Shown: positions 26,918-36,217, numbered from the stretch's first letter. The stretch: DNA of 64,000 nt from Paraburkholderia sp. BL9I2N2 (GCF_004339745.1 NZ_SMGP01000001.1:3968001-4032000), one strand, 5' to 3'. The notes: generated by a model from the sequence alone, not told the origin. Program-made: numbers and translations.

Positions 26918-27052
26918 ATGCCCAATCTGATCGACTACGTCATGGAAAATCGCGAACTGCGCAATCGCCTGATCGAACTTGCCGCTCCTTTTTCAATCAT
27001 CGGTAGCACGATTGCCTCGATCTGCATGCTGCTCGCACGGCATTACCGGTAA
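26918..27052 (+). CDS. 44-aa single-span membrane peptide
   Basis: The frame begins MPNLIDYVMENRELRNRLIE and ends LLARHYR before TAA 27050-27052. A strong Shine-Dalgarno (AGGGAG) sits at normal distance from the ATG. An amphipathic charged N-terminal half precedes a hydrophobic helix (about 22-40). It lies between the 148-aa membrane protein and a clear terminator. It is a plausible small protein of unknown function. Confidence 0.5.
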   Translation: MPNLIDYVMENRELRNRLIELAAPFSIIGSTIASICMLLARHYR

Positions 27053-27113
27053 CGCTTCGCAGAGAAGCGCAAAGATGCGCAGTGCCGGCAGTCAAAGTCT
27101 GACCGTCCAAAAG

Positions 27114-27141
27114 AAAAAGCCTGCAACACGCGCAGGCTTTT
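27114..27141. terminator. Bidirectional intrinsic terminator
   Basis: The stem agcctgc (27118-27124) pairs with gcaggct (27132-27138), with an A-run before and a T-run after. It lies between the convergent small membrane protein genes and lipA. Confidence 0.85.
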
Positions 27142-27169
27142 CTCAAACTGACAGCTCTAGCTAAGACAT

Positions 27170-28171
27170 TCAGACCACGCCAGCTCCATGCGCCTGCAAA
27201 TCGGCGTGGTAGCTCGAACGGACCATCGCGCCCACGGCTGCGTGTGTGAAACCCATCTTGTACGCTTCTTCCTCGTACATCTTGAACGTGTCCGGATGCA
27301 CGTACGAGCGCACCGGCAGATGGTGTTCCGACGGTTGCAGGTACTGGCCGATCGTCAGCATGTCCACGTCGTGTTCGCGCAGGTCGCGCATCACTTGCAG
27401 AATCTCTTCTTCGGTTTCGCCGAGGCCGACCATCAGACCGGACTTGGTGGCGACGTCAGGGTGCAGCGCCTTGAAGTCCTTCAGCAGCTTCAGCGAATGC
27501 GCGTAGTCGGAACCCGGGCGCGCTTCCTTGTACAGACGCGGCACCGTTTCGAGGTTGTGATTCATCACATCGGGCGGAGCGGCGTTCAGAATACCGAGCG
27601 CGCGATCCAGACGGCCGCGGAAGTCCGGCGTCAGAATTTCGATGCGCGTCTCGGGCGAAAGCTCGCGCGTCTGACGGATACATTCCACGAAGTGGGCCGC
27701 ACCGCCGTCGCGCAAATCGTCGCGGTCGACGCTGGTGATCACCACATACTTCAGCTTCAGCGCGGCGATGGTGCGCGCGAGGTTACCCGGCTCGTCCACA
27801 TCGAGTGGATCCGGGCGGCCGTGGCCGACGTCGCAGAATGGGCAGCGGCGCGTGCACTTGTCGCCCATGATCATGAAGGTCGCCGTGCCCTTGCCGAAGC
27901 ATTCGCCAATGTTCGGGCAGCTCGCCTCTTCACACACCGTATGAAGATTGTGCTCGCGCAGAATCTGCTTGATTTCGTAGAAGCGAGAATTGCCGGTCGC
28001 CGCTTTGACGCGGATCCAGTCGGGTTTCTTCAGCTTTTCGATCGGGATGATCTTGATCGGAATACGGGCGGTCTTGGCTTGCGCCTTCTGCTTCGCGGTG
28101 GCGTCGTAGGCGGCGGCCGGCACGGCGTCAGGAGTGGGGGAAGCTGCGAGGTTCGCGGTAACGTCAGTCAT
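27170..28171 (-). CDS. lipA: LipA, lipoyl synthase
   Basis: This 333-aa radical-SAM enzyme inserts two sulfurs into protein-bound octanoyl groups. The auxiliary 4Fe-4S cluster ligands are C80, C85 and C91 (CEEASCPNIGEC) and the SAM-cluster triad is C106, C110 and C113 (CTRRCPFC). The ATG at 28169-28171 (MTDVTANL) is chosen; upstream frame runs into lipB. Residues 1-45 are a low-complexity Ala/Pro extension. It is 13 bp downstream of lipB, which supplies its substrate. Confidence 0.96.
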   Translation of the reverse strand: MTDVTANLAASPTPDAVPAAAYDATAKQKAQAKTARIPIKIIPIEKLKKPDWIRVKAATGNSRFYEIKQILREHNLHTVCEEASCPNIGECFGKGTATFMIMGDKCTRRCPFCDVGHGRPDPLDVDEPGNLARTIAALKLKYVVITSVDRDDLRDGGAAHFVECIRQTRELSPETRIEILTPDFRGRLDRALGILNAAPPDVMNHNLETVPRLYKEARPGSDYAHSLKLLKDFKALHPDVATKSGLMVGLGETEEEILQVMRDLREHDVDMLTIGQYLQPSEHHLPVRSYVHPDTFKMYEEEAYKMGFTHAAVGAMVRSSYHADLQAHGAGVV

Positions 28172-28184
28172 TCGTTCGGTCCAG

Positions 28185-28910
28185 TCAGGCGGTGAGGGCA
28201 CCGGCCTGTGGTTGGGCGACGGCCGCGGGACTGCCGTCGAGGTTTGCGGTGAGGCGTTCTGCAAAGGTACGGGCCACGTCGTCCCAGCCGGCGGCCACGC
28301 CGAGCGTGGCCATATCGACTGTTTCGAGCCCTGCGTAGCCACATGGATTGATGGCCAGAAACGGCCGCAAATCCATGTTCACGTTCAGGCTCACGCCGTG
28401 ATAGCTGCAGCCGTTGCGGATCTTCAAACCCAGCGCCGCAATCTTGGCGCCGGCGTGCAGCCCGGCGTCCGGCCCGGGCGCCACGTAGATACCGGGAGCG
28501 CCCGCCTTTCGTTCTCCGGCGAGATTATACGCCGCAAGGGTGTCGATCACGGCTTGCTCGATCCGCGTGACCAACTCGCGCACCATCAACTTGCGGCGGC
28601 GCAGATCGAGCAGCAGGTAGGCCACCACCTGGCCGGGCCCGTGATACGTGATCTGCCCTCCCCGGTCGACTTTGACCAGAGGAATGCCGCTGTCGGCGGC
28701 GAGCAGATGGGCGGGATCGCCCGCCTGGCCTAGCGTGAAGACGGGTGGGTGTTCGACCAGCCAGATTTCGTCGAGAGTGTCGGCCGTGCGCCCGTCTGTG
28801 AACGCGCGCATGGCTTCGAAACTGGCTTGATAGGGTTCGCGGCCACGCCAGCGCAGCGTGAGCGGCACCGCGAGGGGCAAGGGAGTCGGGGAAACCGGGG
28901 TGGCGCACAT
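28185..28910 (-). CDS. lipB: LipB, octanoyl-ACP:protein octanoyltransferase
   Basis: This 241-aa enzyme transfers octanoate from acyl carrier protein to lipoyl domains. Family blocks are RGGQITYHGPGQ (83-94), catalytic K156 in GAKIAALG and catalytic C168 in NGCSYHG. It precedes lipA in the same operon. In many relatives ybeD lies directly upstream; here a DUF2917 gene and a LysR gene separate them. Confidence 0.95.
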   Translation of the reverse strand: MCATPVSPTPLPLAVPLTLRWRGREPYQASFEAMRAFTDGRTADTLDEIWLVEHPPVFTLGQAGDPAHLLAADSGIPLVKVDRGGQITYHGPGQVVAYLLLDLRRRKLMVRELVTRIEQAVIDTLAAYNLAGERKAGAPGIYVAPGPDAGLHAGAKIAALGLKIRNGCSYHGVSLNVNMDLRPFLAINPCGYAGLETVDMATLGVAAGWDDVARTFAERLTANLDGSPAAVAQPQAGALTA

Positions 28911-29068
28911 GATCCCGGCAGTTTACCGAAATCTGGGAATTCCCGCCGGAGGCGGCTACATTAGGAAGTGTCAAATCGCGGCGGCGTGGTCGAGCCGGGC
29001 CGCCGCCAGAATCAATCGCGCGGCGCGCCATTCCGCCGAACCGGCGCGGCGCGCGCCACGTCCTTCGA

Positions 29069-29395
29069 TCAAACCGTGCGCCAGCCGCCTCGCATACGCG
29101 CCGCCAACCGTTCGCCGATGCGCGCAAACCAGTTCAGCGCACGCTCGTCGCAGCGCGTCGGCACGGAAAACGCCACTCTCGCCTGTCCGTTGCCCTCGGC
29201 GCTCAACCACAACCGTTCGCCGCGCCGCAGTCTCAGCGTATGGCCGGGCTGCAGCCAGTAGTCTTCCGTATCGTCGCTGCGCGTGACCCACACCGCCCCG
29301 CCACGAACGACCAGCTTGGTGCTGCGCGCCACCTTCAGGGGAACTGTTTCGCCACTGCGGATTTCAAACGCGATGCTAGAGGAAATTTCTCGCAT
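29069..29395 (-). CDS. DUF2917 family protein
   Basis: This 108-aa protein matches the DUF2917 type: an N-terminal beta-rich cupin-like part (SGETVPLKVARSTKLVVRGGAVWVTRS, then DYWLQPGHTLRLRRGE) and a basic C-terminal helix. No function is established for the family. It is divergent from a LysR regulator 98 bp away with a perfect inverted repeat between them, so it is likely that regulator's target. Confidence 0.7.
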   Translation of the reverse strand: MREISSSIAFEIRSGETVPLKVARSTKLVVRGGAVWVTRSDDTEDYWLQPGHTLRLRRGERLWLSAEGNGQARVAFSVPTRCDERALNWFARIGERLAARMRGGWRTV

Positions 29396-29435
29396 GATGC
29401 CCTCGCCAAAAATCGTTTCATGACTACAATCCTAG

Positions 29436-29454
29436 GCGTAACAAGGGTTTACGC
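29436..29454. promoter_or_regulatory. LysR-type operator between the DUF2917 and LysR genes
   Basis: The arms gcgtaa (29436-29441) and ttacgc (29449-29454) are exact inverted copies with a 7-bp spacer, containing a T-N11-A type symmetry. The position between divergent genes is where LysR regulators normally bind. Confidence 0.5.
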
Positions 29455-29493
29455 AAAACGATCTATTTTCACCTCTATGTGAGAAATATTGCC

Positions 29494-30462
29494 ATGGACC
29501 TTCGGCAATTACCGCCACTGAACGCGATCAAGGCATTCGAGGCCGCCGCCCGCCACGAAAGCTTTTCGCGCGCCGCCGACGAACTGTTCGTCACCCACGG
29601 CGCCGTCAGCCACCAGATTCGCGCGCTCGAGGCCGAACTGGGCGTCTCGCTGTTCGCTCGTGACGGCAAGCGCGTGCGGCTCACCGAGACCGGCCGGCGC
29701 TACGCTACGCACGTGCGCTCGGCGCTGATGGCGCTCGCCGATGCCACTCGCGAAATCCGCGCCGGCGACCGCGAGCGGCGGCTGGTGGTGTCCATGCTGT
29801 CGTCGTTTGCGGCGCGCTGGGTGACGCCGCGCGTGGGCAGCTTTATCGAGGCGCATCCGCAGTGGGATCTCGAACTGCTGTCCACCAACGCGCTCACGGA
29901 CTTTGCGCGCGACGACGTCGACGTGGCAATCCGTTTCGGCTTCGGCAAATATTCGGGTTTGCATTCGGAGTTGCTGCTGGAGGAGATTTTCTTTCCCGCC
30001 TGCGCGCCGAACTTCAACGGCGGCAAGCTGCCGAAAACGCCGGCCGATCTAGCGAAAGTCCCGCTCCTGCGCTCCGATGACGAACTCTGGCGCCCCTGGT
30101 TCGACGCCGCCGGCCTCACCGACTGGCCCGAGCCGAAGCGCGGCGTGCTGTATCAGGATTCGTCGAACCTGTTGCAGGCGGCCATCGACGGCCAAGGCGT
30201 CGCGCTCACGCGACGCTCGCTGGCCATGCACGAGATCGCGGCGGGCCGCCTCGTGCGGCTATTCGATGTGGATGGGCCGAGCCCGTGGCAGTACTACCTC
30301 ATCTGCCCGCCGCAGATGCTCGAGACCGCCCGCGTGAAAGCGTTTCGCGACTGGGTGTTTGAGGAGGTGGGACGCTTCAAGCAGCTTTTCGACCGGGCTT
30401 GCGAGTTGAGACCCGCCGCAAGCACCGATCTGTCCGCGGACGCATTGCGCGTCACGCCGTAA
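29494..30462 (+). CDS. LysR-family regulator, GcvA-like
   Basis: The 322-aa regulator starts MDLRQLPPLNAIKAFEAAAR, the classic GcvA-type N-terminus, followed by a winged HTH (about 20-60, SHQIRALEAELG) and a substrate-binding domain. A GTG five codons upstream (29479) is an alternative start. It is divergent from the DUF2917 gene. The effector is unknown. Although the group includes GcvA, no glycine cleavage genes are near. Confidence 0.87.
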   Translation: MDLRQLPPLNAIKAFEAAARHESFSRAADELFVTHGAVSHQIRALEAELGVSLFARDGKRVRLTETGRRYATHVRSALMALADATREIRAGDRERRLVVSMLSSFAARWVTPRVGSFIEAHPQWDLELLSTNALTDFARDDVDVAIRFGFGKYSGLHSELLLEEIFFPACAPNFNGGKLPKTPADLAKVPLLRSDDELWRPWFDAAGLTDWPEPKRGVLYQDSSNLLQAAIDGQGVALTRRSLAMHEIAAGRLVRLFDVDGPSPWQYYLICPPQMLETARVKAFRDWVFEEVGRFKQLFDRACELRPAASTDLSADALRVTP

Positions 30463-30486
30463 TACGAACGAGGCGGCGAGCGGGGC

Positions 30487-30756
30487 TTAAAGCACCACTT
30501 TGACCATCGGATGGCCGGTGAGCGCGCGATAGATATCGTCGAGCTGCTCACGGCTCGTGGCGCGCACCGTGACCGTCAGGCCCGTATAGTTGCCGCCGCT
30601 GGACGGCCGCGTTTCGATGCGCGAGGCATCGACTTCATTGTCGAACTGCCGCACAACCGTGACGATCGTCTCGGCGAACTCGGGATGCGATTTGCCCATG
30701 ATCTTGATCGGGAAATCGCAAGGAAACTCAAACAGTGACTCGTTCACGGGACTCAT
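30487..30756 (-). CDS. ybeD: YbeD/DUF493 family protein
   Basis: This 89-aa protein matches the small YbeD family: FEFPCDFPIKIMGKSHPEF near the start and a ferredoxin-like alpha/beta fold. Its function is unsettled, with a regulatory role in lipoate metabolism suspected from its conserved link to lipB. Its first 29 bp overlap the end of the transaminase gene upstream, so they are translationally coupled. Confidence 0.88.
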   Translation of the reverse strand: MSPVNESLFEFPCDFPIKIMGKSHPEFAETIVTVVRQFDNEVDASRIETRPSSGGNYTGLTVTVRATSREQLDDIYRALTGHPMVKVVL

Positions 30757-31693
30757 TCTCTACTCCTTGCTGCGCCTCGCGCGCTTCCTGGGTCTTGGCT
30801 CGCTGATAAGCAGCGTATAGCGCCGCAAAGACCGCGCCCGGCTTGCCCTCGCCGATCGCTTGGCCGTCGAGTTGCGTGACCGGCAGCACTTCCTTGGTTG
30901 CGGAACTGACGATGATCTCGTCAGCCGCGCGCAGTTCGGCTTCGCTAATCTCACGCGCTTCGAAACGGATGCCGCACTCGCCCGTCAGTTCCTCAATCAG
31001 ACCGTAGCGGATCCCTTCGAGGATCTTGTGGCTGCGCGGCGGCGCGGACAACACGCCGTCCTTCACCATCCACACATTCGACGACGATCCCTCGGTCAGC
31101 ATGCCGTCGCGAAACTGGATCGTCTCGAACGCGTCGTTCTCGGCGGCATATTGCGCCATCAGCACATTGCCGAGCAGCGACACGGACTTGATGTCGCAAT
31201 TGAGCCAGCGACGATCTTCCGCGCTCACGCAACGCACGCCTTGCGCGCGCTGCGCCGCGTTCGGTAGGTTCAGCGGCGTGACCATCACGAACACGGTCGG
31301 CCGGATGCCGGCTGGAAACGCGTGACCGCGTTTGGCGACACCACGCGTGACCTGAATATAGGCAATTGCGTCCTGATCGGCACGCAGACCGCCGTCCGCC
31401 TCGTTCGCCGCGACCACGCGCTCGATCAGCGCGCGCCAGCCGGCGTCGTCGAACGGATTGACGATGCCGATCTTGTCGACGGAACGCGCGAGCCGCGCCA
31501 GGTGCTGCTGGAAGCGAAACGGCGTACGGCCGCGCGCGGCCCCGGTTTGCGCATACAACGGCGCGACTTCGTAAATGCCGTCGCCGAAAATGAAGCCGCG
31601 GTCGAGAACCGGCACGCGCGCTTCGGACAACGGCACCAACTCGCCGTTCAGATAGACAATCGGATCAGGCGACACATCGGAAACAGCGGTCAT
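30728..31693 (-). CDS. D-amino acid (D-alanine) aminotransferase, class IV
   Basis: This 321-aa PLP enzyme of fold type IV has catalytic K169 in NCDIKSVSLLGNV, the early VLDRGFIFGDGIYE block and the phosphate-binding EGSSSNVW segment. Family members interconvert D-alanine and D-glutamate for cell wall precursors. It lies 14 bp downstream of dacA, a peptidoglycan enzyme, and overlaps ybeD. It could also act on branched-chain substrates, but the family blocks favour D-amino acids. Confidence 0.85.
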   Translation of the reverse strand: MTAVSDVSPDPIVYLNGELVPLSEARVPVLDRGFIFGDGIYEVAPLYAQTGAARGRTPFRFQQHLARLARSVDKIGIVNPFDDAGWRALIERVVAANEADGGLRADQDAIAYIQVTRGVAKRGHAFPAGIRPTVFVMVTPLNLPNAAQRAQGVRCVSAEDRRWLNCDIKSVSLLGNVLMAQYAAENDAFETIQFRDGMLTEGSSSNVWMVKDGVLSAPPRSHKILEGIRYGLIEELTGECGIRFEAREISEAELRAADEIIVSSATKEVLPVTQLDGQAIGEGKPGAVFAALYAAYQRAKTQEAREAQQGVENESRERVTV

Positions 31694-31706
31694 CGCAATC
31701 GGGCTC

Positions 31707-32936
31707 TTACTTCTTCTTGTTGAACATGAGCATCAGGGAATCCCACACGCGGCCCACCACGCCGGCTTGCGGCACAGCCTGCAACGCCACGATCGGGAAC
31801 TGCGCCAACACCTTGCCGTCGGCAACCAGCTTCGCCGTACCGACCTGCTGACCGTTCGCGATCGGTGCGATCAGCGGATCGACCTGCTCGATCTGCGGCT
31901 TCACCTTGTCGCCCATGCCCTTCGGCACGGTGATGTACTGATCGCTCTTCACGCCGATCTGCACGGTGTCCTGCGCACCCTTGTAGACGCGCGGCGTGCC
32001 CACCACCTGATTCGCCTTGTACAGACGCACCGTGTCGTACGCGCTGTAGCCGTAATTCAGCATCTTCAGGCTGTCCTGCACGCGGTCGTGTTCCTTGGTC
32101 TCGCCCATCATGACCGAGACGAGACGGCGCGACGCGTCGGTCGCGCCCGGCAGCGAACGCTTCGCGCTCGCGATCAGGCAGTAACCGGCGGCTTGCGTGT
32201 GACCGGTCTTCAGACCGTCGACCGTCGGGTCGATCCACAGCAGGCGGTTGCGGTTCGGCTGCTTGATCTTGTTGTACGTGAAATCCCTGACCGAGAAGAT
32301 GTTGTAGTAGTCAGGGAAGTCGCGAATCAGACGCGCCGACAGCACCGCGAGGTCGCCCGCCGTGGTGTAGTGCTGCGGATCGGGCATGCCGTTCACATCG
32401 GCGAAATGCGTGTTCTTCATGCCGAGGCGCTGCGCTTCCGTGTTCATCATGTTGACGAACTGCGACTCGCTGCCGCCGACCAGTTCGGCCAGCGCGATCG
32501 CCGCGTCGTTACCCGACTGGACGATCATGCCGTACACCAGATCGTGCACGGTCACCGGCTTGTTCGCTTCGATGAACATGCGCGATTCGTCGGTGCGCAC
32601 GCGGCGCACCGCTTCGCTCGGCATGACCGTCTGGTCCATGTTGATCTTCTTCGTCTGCAGTGCTTCGAAGACGAGGTACGCCGTCATCAGCTTGGTCAGC
32701 GACGCCGGTTCCACGCGCTCGTCGGGGTTGCCCGAGGCGAGCACCTGGTTGCTGGTCGCGTCGACGAGCACCCATGAGCGCGCGTTCACGGCCGGCGGCG
32801 GCACCTGCGCAAATGCGGTGCTGGCGACGAGCGTGGCCGGCAGCACGACACCGAGGGTCACGGCACGGCTAAGCGCGGAAGGAACGAAGGAAGCAACTGA
32901 AGGGAATGACGTGCGGCCGGAGGTGGAGAAACGCAT
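31707..32936 (-). CDS. dacA: D-alanyl-D-alanine carboxypeptidase (PBP5/6 type)
   Basis: The 409-aa enzyme trims the terminal D-Ala from peptidoglycan pentapeptides. The motifs are S79-x-x-K82 (ASLTKLM), S-G-N in VQSGNDAAI and K-T-G in LKTGHTQAAGYC. A signal peptide ends near TAFAQ. A C-terminal beta domain and an amphipathic basic tail (DSLMLMFNKKK) anchor it to the periplasmic face of the inner membrane. I prefer the ATG at 32934-32936; one nine codons upstream (32963) is possible. Confidence 0.92.
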   Translation of the reverse strand: MRFSTSGRTSFPSVASFVPSALSRAVTLGVVLPATLVASTAFAQVPPPAVNARSWVLVDATSNQVLASGNPDERVEPASLTKLMTAYLVFEALQTKKINMDQTVMPSEAVRRVRTDESRMFIEANKPVTVHDLVYGMIVQSGNDAAIALAELVGGSESQFVNMMNTEAQRLGMKNTHFADVNGMPDPQHYTTAGDLAVLSARLIRDFPDYYNIFSVRDFTYNKIKQPNRNRLLWIDPTVDGLKTGHTQAAGYCLIASAKRSLPGATDASRRLVSVMMGETKEHDRVQDSLKMLNYGYSAYDTVRLYKANQVVGTPRVYKGAQDTVQIGVKSDQYITVPKGMGDKVKPQIEQVDPLIAPIANGQQVGTAKLVADGKVLAQFPIVALQAVPQAGVVGRVWDSLMLMFNKKK

Positions 32937-33256
32937 AGGGTCGATTGGTGCAGAAAAATACATCGCGCGCAGGGCGCAAAGTTTGGAAGAGCCGGTCGGC
33001 GAGCGTCTGGCCGTAAAAACGGCGCGGCGCCCATTGGACTTCCGGCCACGCGATCGGTTCGCGCAGCACGCCTTGCATCCGGCACCGCTGCGCGCGAAAA
33101 GACGCTACGCGTCGCGCGAACTGCCGGATGGGCGGCGCTGCGCCCAAAAAAGAGTCGCCATTATACGCGCGCTATCCCGGTTACTTTGCTCCAAGGTCGG
33201 CGATTAATTTGCGTTTGTGCGTACCTGTACCCCGGAAAACACACATCGCCTGCCGA

Positions 33257-33901
33257 TTACCGCCACGCGTCGACGATGATCCGCTTCAGCACGTGCAGCT
33301 TGCGATGCAGAAAATGCTCCGCCCCCGGAATCACGACGACCGGCAATTCCTGCGGCCGCGCCCAGTCGTAAACGGATTGAATGGGAACCGTCTCGTCGGT
33401 TTCACCGTGAATCACGAGCGTGTTTTCCGGCACGGGCGCGACGTCCCAGCGGCTCGCCGCGGTGCCGACCAGCACCATTCGCTCGATCTCCTGACCTTCT
33501 TCGCGCAACTGCGCGGCCACGTGCGACAACACGAAGGTGCCGAACGAAAAACCCGCCAGCACGAGGGGCAGATCGCCTTGGCCCGGTTCGGCGCGCATGT
33601 GATCGAGCACGGCGCGCAGGTCGTCGCGCTCGCCGATGCCCGCGTCATGCTCACCTTGCGTTTCGCCGACACCGCGAAAATTCGAGCGATACGTCACGTA
33701 GTTCAACTGCACGAGCGTGCGCGCGAGCGTCTGCGCGACCTTGTTGTCCATGGTGCCGCCGAACAGCGGATGCGGATGCGCGACCAGCGCGATGCCGCGC
33801 GGCGCGGCGCCGTTCTCGCGCGTCTCGTCGGGCAGATCCAGCGCGACCTCGATCTTGCCGACCGGGCCGTCGATCAGATACTTCCTGGTATGTACGTTCA
33901 T
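33257..33901 (-). CDS. Alpha/beta hydrolase (dienelactone hydrolase-like/YfhR type)
   Basis: This 214-aa cytoplasmic hydrolase has the oxyanion block AHPHPLFGGTMDNKV, nucleophile elbow G-F-S119-F-G, acid in HGETDETVP and His in PGAEHFLHRK. Substrates of this widespread group are undefined. It lies 9 bp downstream of the ferredoxin gene and is likely cotranscribed with it. Confidence 0.85.
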   Translation of the reverse strand: MNVHTRKYLIDGPVGKIEVALDLPDETRENGAAPRGIALVAHPHPLFGGTMDNKVAQTLARTLVQLNYVTYRSNFRGVGETQGEHDAGIGERDDLRAVLDHMRAEPGQGDLPLVLAGFSFGTFVLSHVAAQLREEGQEIERMVLVGTAASRWDVAPVPENTLVIHGETDETVPIQSVYDWARPQELPVVVIPGAEHFLHRKLHVLKRIIVDAWR

Positions 33902-33910
33902 GGCGACGCT

Positions 33911-34234
33911 TTATTGATCGATTTTCAGACGCTCGACAATCTTGCCGTTCGCGAGGTGGGAGTCGACGATTTCGTCGATGTCGCTCTCGTCGACGTACGT
34001 GTACCAGATGCCTTCCGGATACACGACGACCGTCGGACCGAGTTCACAGCGGTCCAGGCAACCGGCCTTGTTGATGCGCACCTGGCCCGGACCTGCGAGA
34101 CCGAGTTTCTTCACGCGTTTTTTTGCGTACTCCTGCATCTCCTGCGCGTTGCAGTTCGCGCAGCTTGGGCGCTCGGCGCCGGGCTCGCGCTGATTGAGAC
34201 AGAAGAAGACGTGGTACTTGTAGAAGGAGTCCAT
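33911..34234 (-). CDS. Thioredoxin-like [2Fe-2S] ferredoxin
   Basis: This 107-aa protein starts at the ATG 34232-34234 (MDSFYKYHVFFCLN). Cysteines C12, C25/C28, C59 and C63 fit the thioredoxin-fold ferredoxin group seen in NuoE-like proteins and Azotobacter FeSII/2Fe-2S Fd. It is a soluble electron carrier with no identified partner here. The frame upstream of this start has unrelated Arg-rich sequence and is not coding. Confidence 0.88.
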   Translation of the reverse strand: MDSFYKYHVFFCLNQREPGAERPSCANCNAQEMQEYAKKRVKKLGLAGPGQVRINKAGCLDRCELGPTVVVYPEGIWYTYVDESDIDEIVDSHLANGKIVERLKIDQ

Positions 34235-34371
34235 GATGTCCGGGGGCGAGGCTGTCAATGTGAGGAACGGCGCTGGATGCACGGCGGCGCGCCTGTTGTG
34301 CGAACGATTATAACGAGCGGGGCTGGCGGTCGCTGATGCTGTCCACGCTTGCCCCACGCTCCGAGCGCGCT

Positions 34372-35529
34372 TCACGTGTGCTTCATGCGCCGTTTGAGCC
34401 ATGCCTGCTCGACGATATAGGCGAGCCACACGAGTGCGGCATATGGCCAGATCCACGCGAGCCAGTGCGCCAGACCGTTGAAGTGCAGATAACGCCCTTG
34501 CCGCCAGTCGGCCAGCACGGCATCGAAATACGGATTCACCGGCAGCAGATTGACGAACACCAGTGCGACGGTCAGCGCGGCGCCCGCCAGCGCCGCGCGC
34601 GATCTGCGCCGCAGACGCAACGTGAAGAGTGCCGCGCCGGTACCGCACACAAGGCCCGCCAACGCGCCGGGCGTCGCCCAGTCGAACGCGAGACCGGACT
34701 GCGACTGTAGAAAGGTCGCGCCCACCTTTACGCACAAGGTCATCACGATAAACAGCAGCAACAGGCGCACGCGCGGCGCATGGCGGCGCACCGGCAACGA
34801 CGCCAGCGCGAGCGCGGCGAACAGGTTGAGCGTGGTGATCACGGCTTCCCACACGTCGTCAGGCATCCAGGCGGCGGCGAGCGCCGGCCATGTACCGACG
34901 TGCCAGCCCGGTGGCGTCCACGCGAGCAAGGCATCTTGCGTCGTCGAATCGAAACGCAGCCAGAGCGCGCGCGGCCAGTTGCCGAGACCGAACAGGCGCG
35001 GCGCCGGATACATCGTCGCGAACGGCCAGGCCAGCACCAGGCACGCGAGCGCCGCTCGGTCGCGCTCGAACCACAGAAGCCGCACGCGCCGCAGCAAGCC
35101 GCGATCGAGCAGCGCGCCCGTCGCCGGCGACATGATCGCCGCGCCGAGCAACGCGCCGAGCGCATTGGCGGCGAGATCGAGATTGGAGGCGACACGCGTG
35201 GGCAGATAGGTTTGCACGGCTTCCATCACGCCGGACAGCAGCCCGCCGAGCACGAAGGCAAACGCGACCGCCAGCGTGCCGCGCCAGCGCGGATAGACCG
35301 CGAGCACCACTAACGCGCCGAACGGCATATAGCCGAGCACGTTGGTGACGACGTCGAACGCCGTCAGGTACTGCGGCATGGGATCGGACAGGTAGGCAAA
35401 CGGGCCGAGGCCGAGCGAACGCCAGCCCGTAAACGGATACCACGAACCGTAGACGATCAACGCGGTATACAGCACCAGCGCCTGCCGGGCGAGCACCGAC
35501 GGACGGCGCGCCCAGGGTTTTACGCTCAT
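34372..35529 (-). CDS. VanZ-family integral membrane protein
   Basis: This 385-aa protein has about ten membrane segments. The VanZ block near residues 55-125 includes DVVTNVLGYMPFGALVVL and SNLDLAANALGALLGA. VanZ gives low-level teicoplanin resistance in enterococci, but the role of proteobacterial members is unknown. It follows the lipid transport operon by about 30 bp, so it may share its transcript and an envelope role. Confidence 0.82.
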   Translation of the reverse strand: MSVKPWARRPSVLARQALVLYTALIVYGSWYPFTGWRSLGLGPFAYLSDPMPQYLTAFDVVTNVLGYMPFGALVVLAVYPRWRGTLAVAFAFVLGGLLSGVMEAVQTYLPTRVASNLDLAANALGALLGAAIMSPATGALLDRGLLRRVRLLWFERDRAALACLVLAWPFATMYPAPRLFGLGNWPRALWLRFDSTTQDALLAWTPPGWHVGTWPALAAAWMPDDVWEAVITTLNLFAALALASLPVRRHAPRVRLLLLFIVMTLCVKVGATFLQSQSGLAFDWATPGALAGLVCGTGAALFTLRLRRRSRAALAGAALTVALVFVNLLPVNPYFDAVLADWRQGRYLHFNGLAHWLAWIWPYAALVWLAYIVEQAWLKRRMKHT

Positions 35530-35560
35530 GCAGCGCTCCTCTGTGTGCGCTGCAAGCCGG

Positions 35561-36187
35561 TCATTGCGCGGCGACCAGCGCCTGCACGCCGAGCCATGCG
35601 CCGATTTGCGCGACCAGATCGTCGCTGGCGGTGGCGAGCGCTTGCGCGCCGCCGGCGGCGTCCGCCGAACTGGACGGCGCGCGCGCGATGAACGTGCGCT
35701 GGCTGAGCACCTTGCCGTTCTGCGTCAGGGTGGCGCGCGCGGTGACCGCGGCGTGACTTTGGGACTGGCTGTCGAAGACCTGTTCGAACTCGCTCAGATC
35801 GACCTTCAGCACCGGCGCGGCGACGCCGTCGGCGCCCGTCAGCACGGTGCCGCGCGAACTGAGCGCGCCACGCAGACGCTGGGTCAGCAACTGCGAAGGC
35901 GTCATGGTCCAATGGCTGTTCGCGTACGCGGCCGTCTGCTGTGCGTCGGCGTAGCTCAGGCGGTAAATCAGCTTGTCCGACTCGAGCACGTCGGGCGCGC
36001 TCACATCGAGCACCTTCACAGCCGGCGACGTGCCCGCTGACGCTGCCGGACTCGGCGGCCCGAAGTCGTAGCGGATGTCCGAGAGCGCTGCGGGCGTACC
36101 GGCGCAGCCCGCGGCGAGCACGCCGAATGCGAGCAGCACCGCGAACGCGGCGCGCGAGGACAAGAATCGGTGAATCGAACGTGACAT
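35561..36187 (-). CDS. MCE-system auxiliary lipoprotein (PqiC-like)
   Basis: This 208-aa protein has a signal peptide with lipobox L-A-A-G-C28, so it is an acylated, probably outer-membrane lipoprotein. The mature part resembles the ABC-type transport auxiliary lipoprotein family (YYRLSYADAQ-type block, here LIYRLSYADAQQTAAY). It ends a permease, ATPase, MCE, lipoprotein operon and likely links the MCE protein to the outer membrane. Confidence 0.85.
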   Translation of the reverse strand: MSRSIHRFLSSRAAFAVLLAFGVLAAGCAGTPAALSDIRYDFGPPSPAASAGTSPAVKVLDVSAPDVLESDKLIYRLSYADAQQTAAYANSHWTMTPSQLLTQRLRGALSSRGTVLTGADGVAAPVLKVDLSEFEQVFDSQSQSHAAVTARATLTQNGKVLSQRTFIARAPSSSADAAGGAQALATASDDLVAQIGAWLGVQALVAAQ

Positions 36188-36217
36188 GACAATCTTCCTT
36201 TCTTCAAACCTTCAAAA

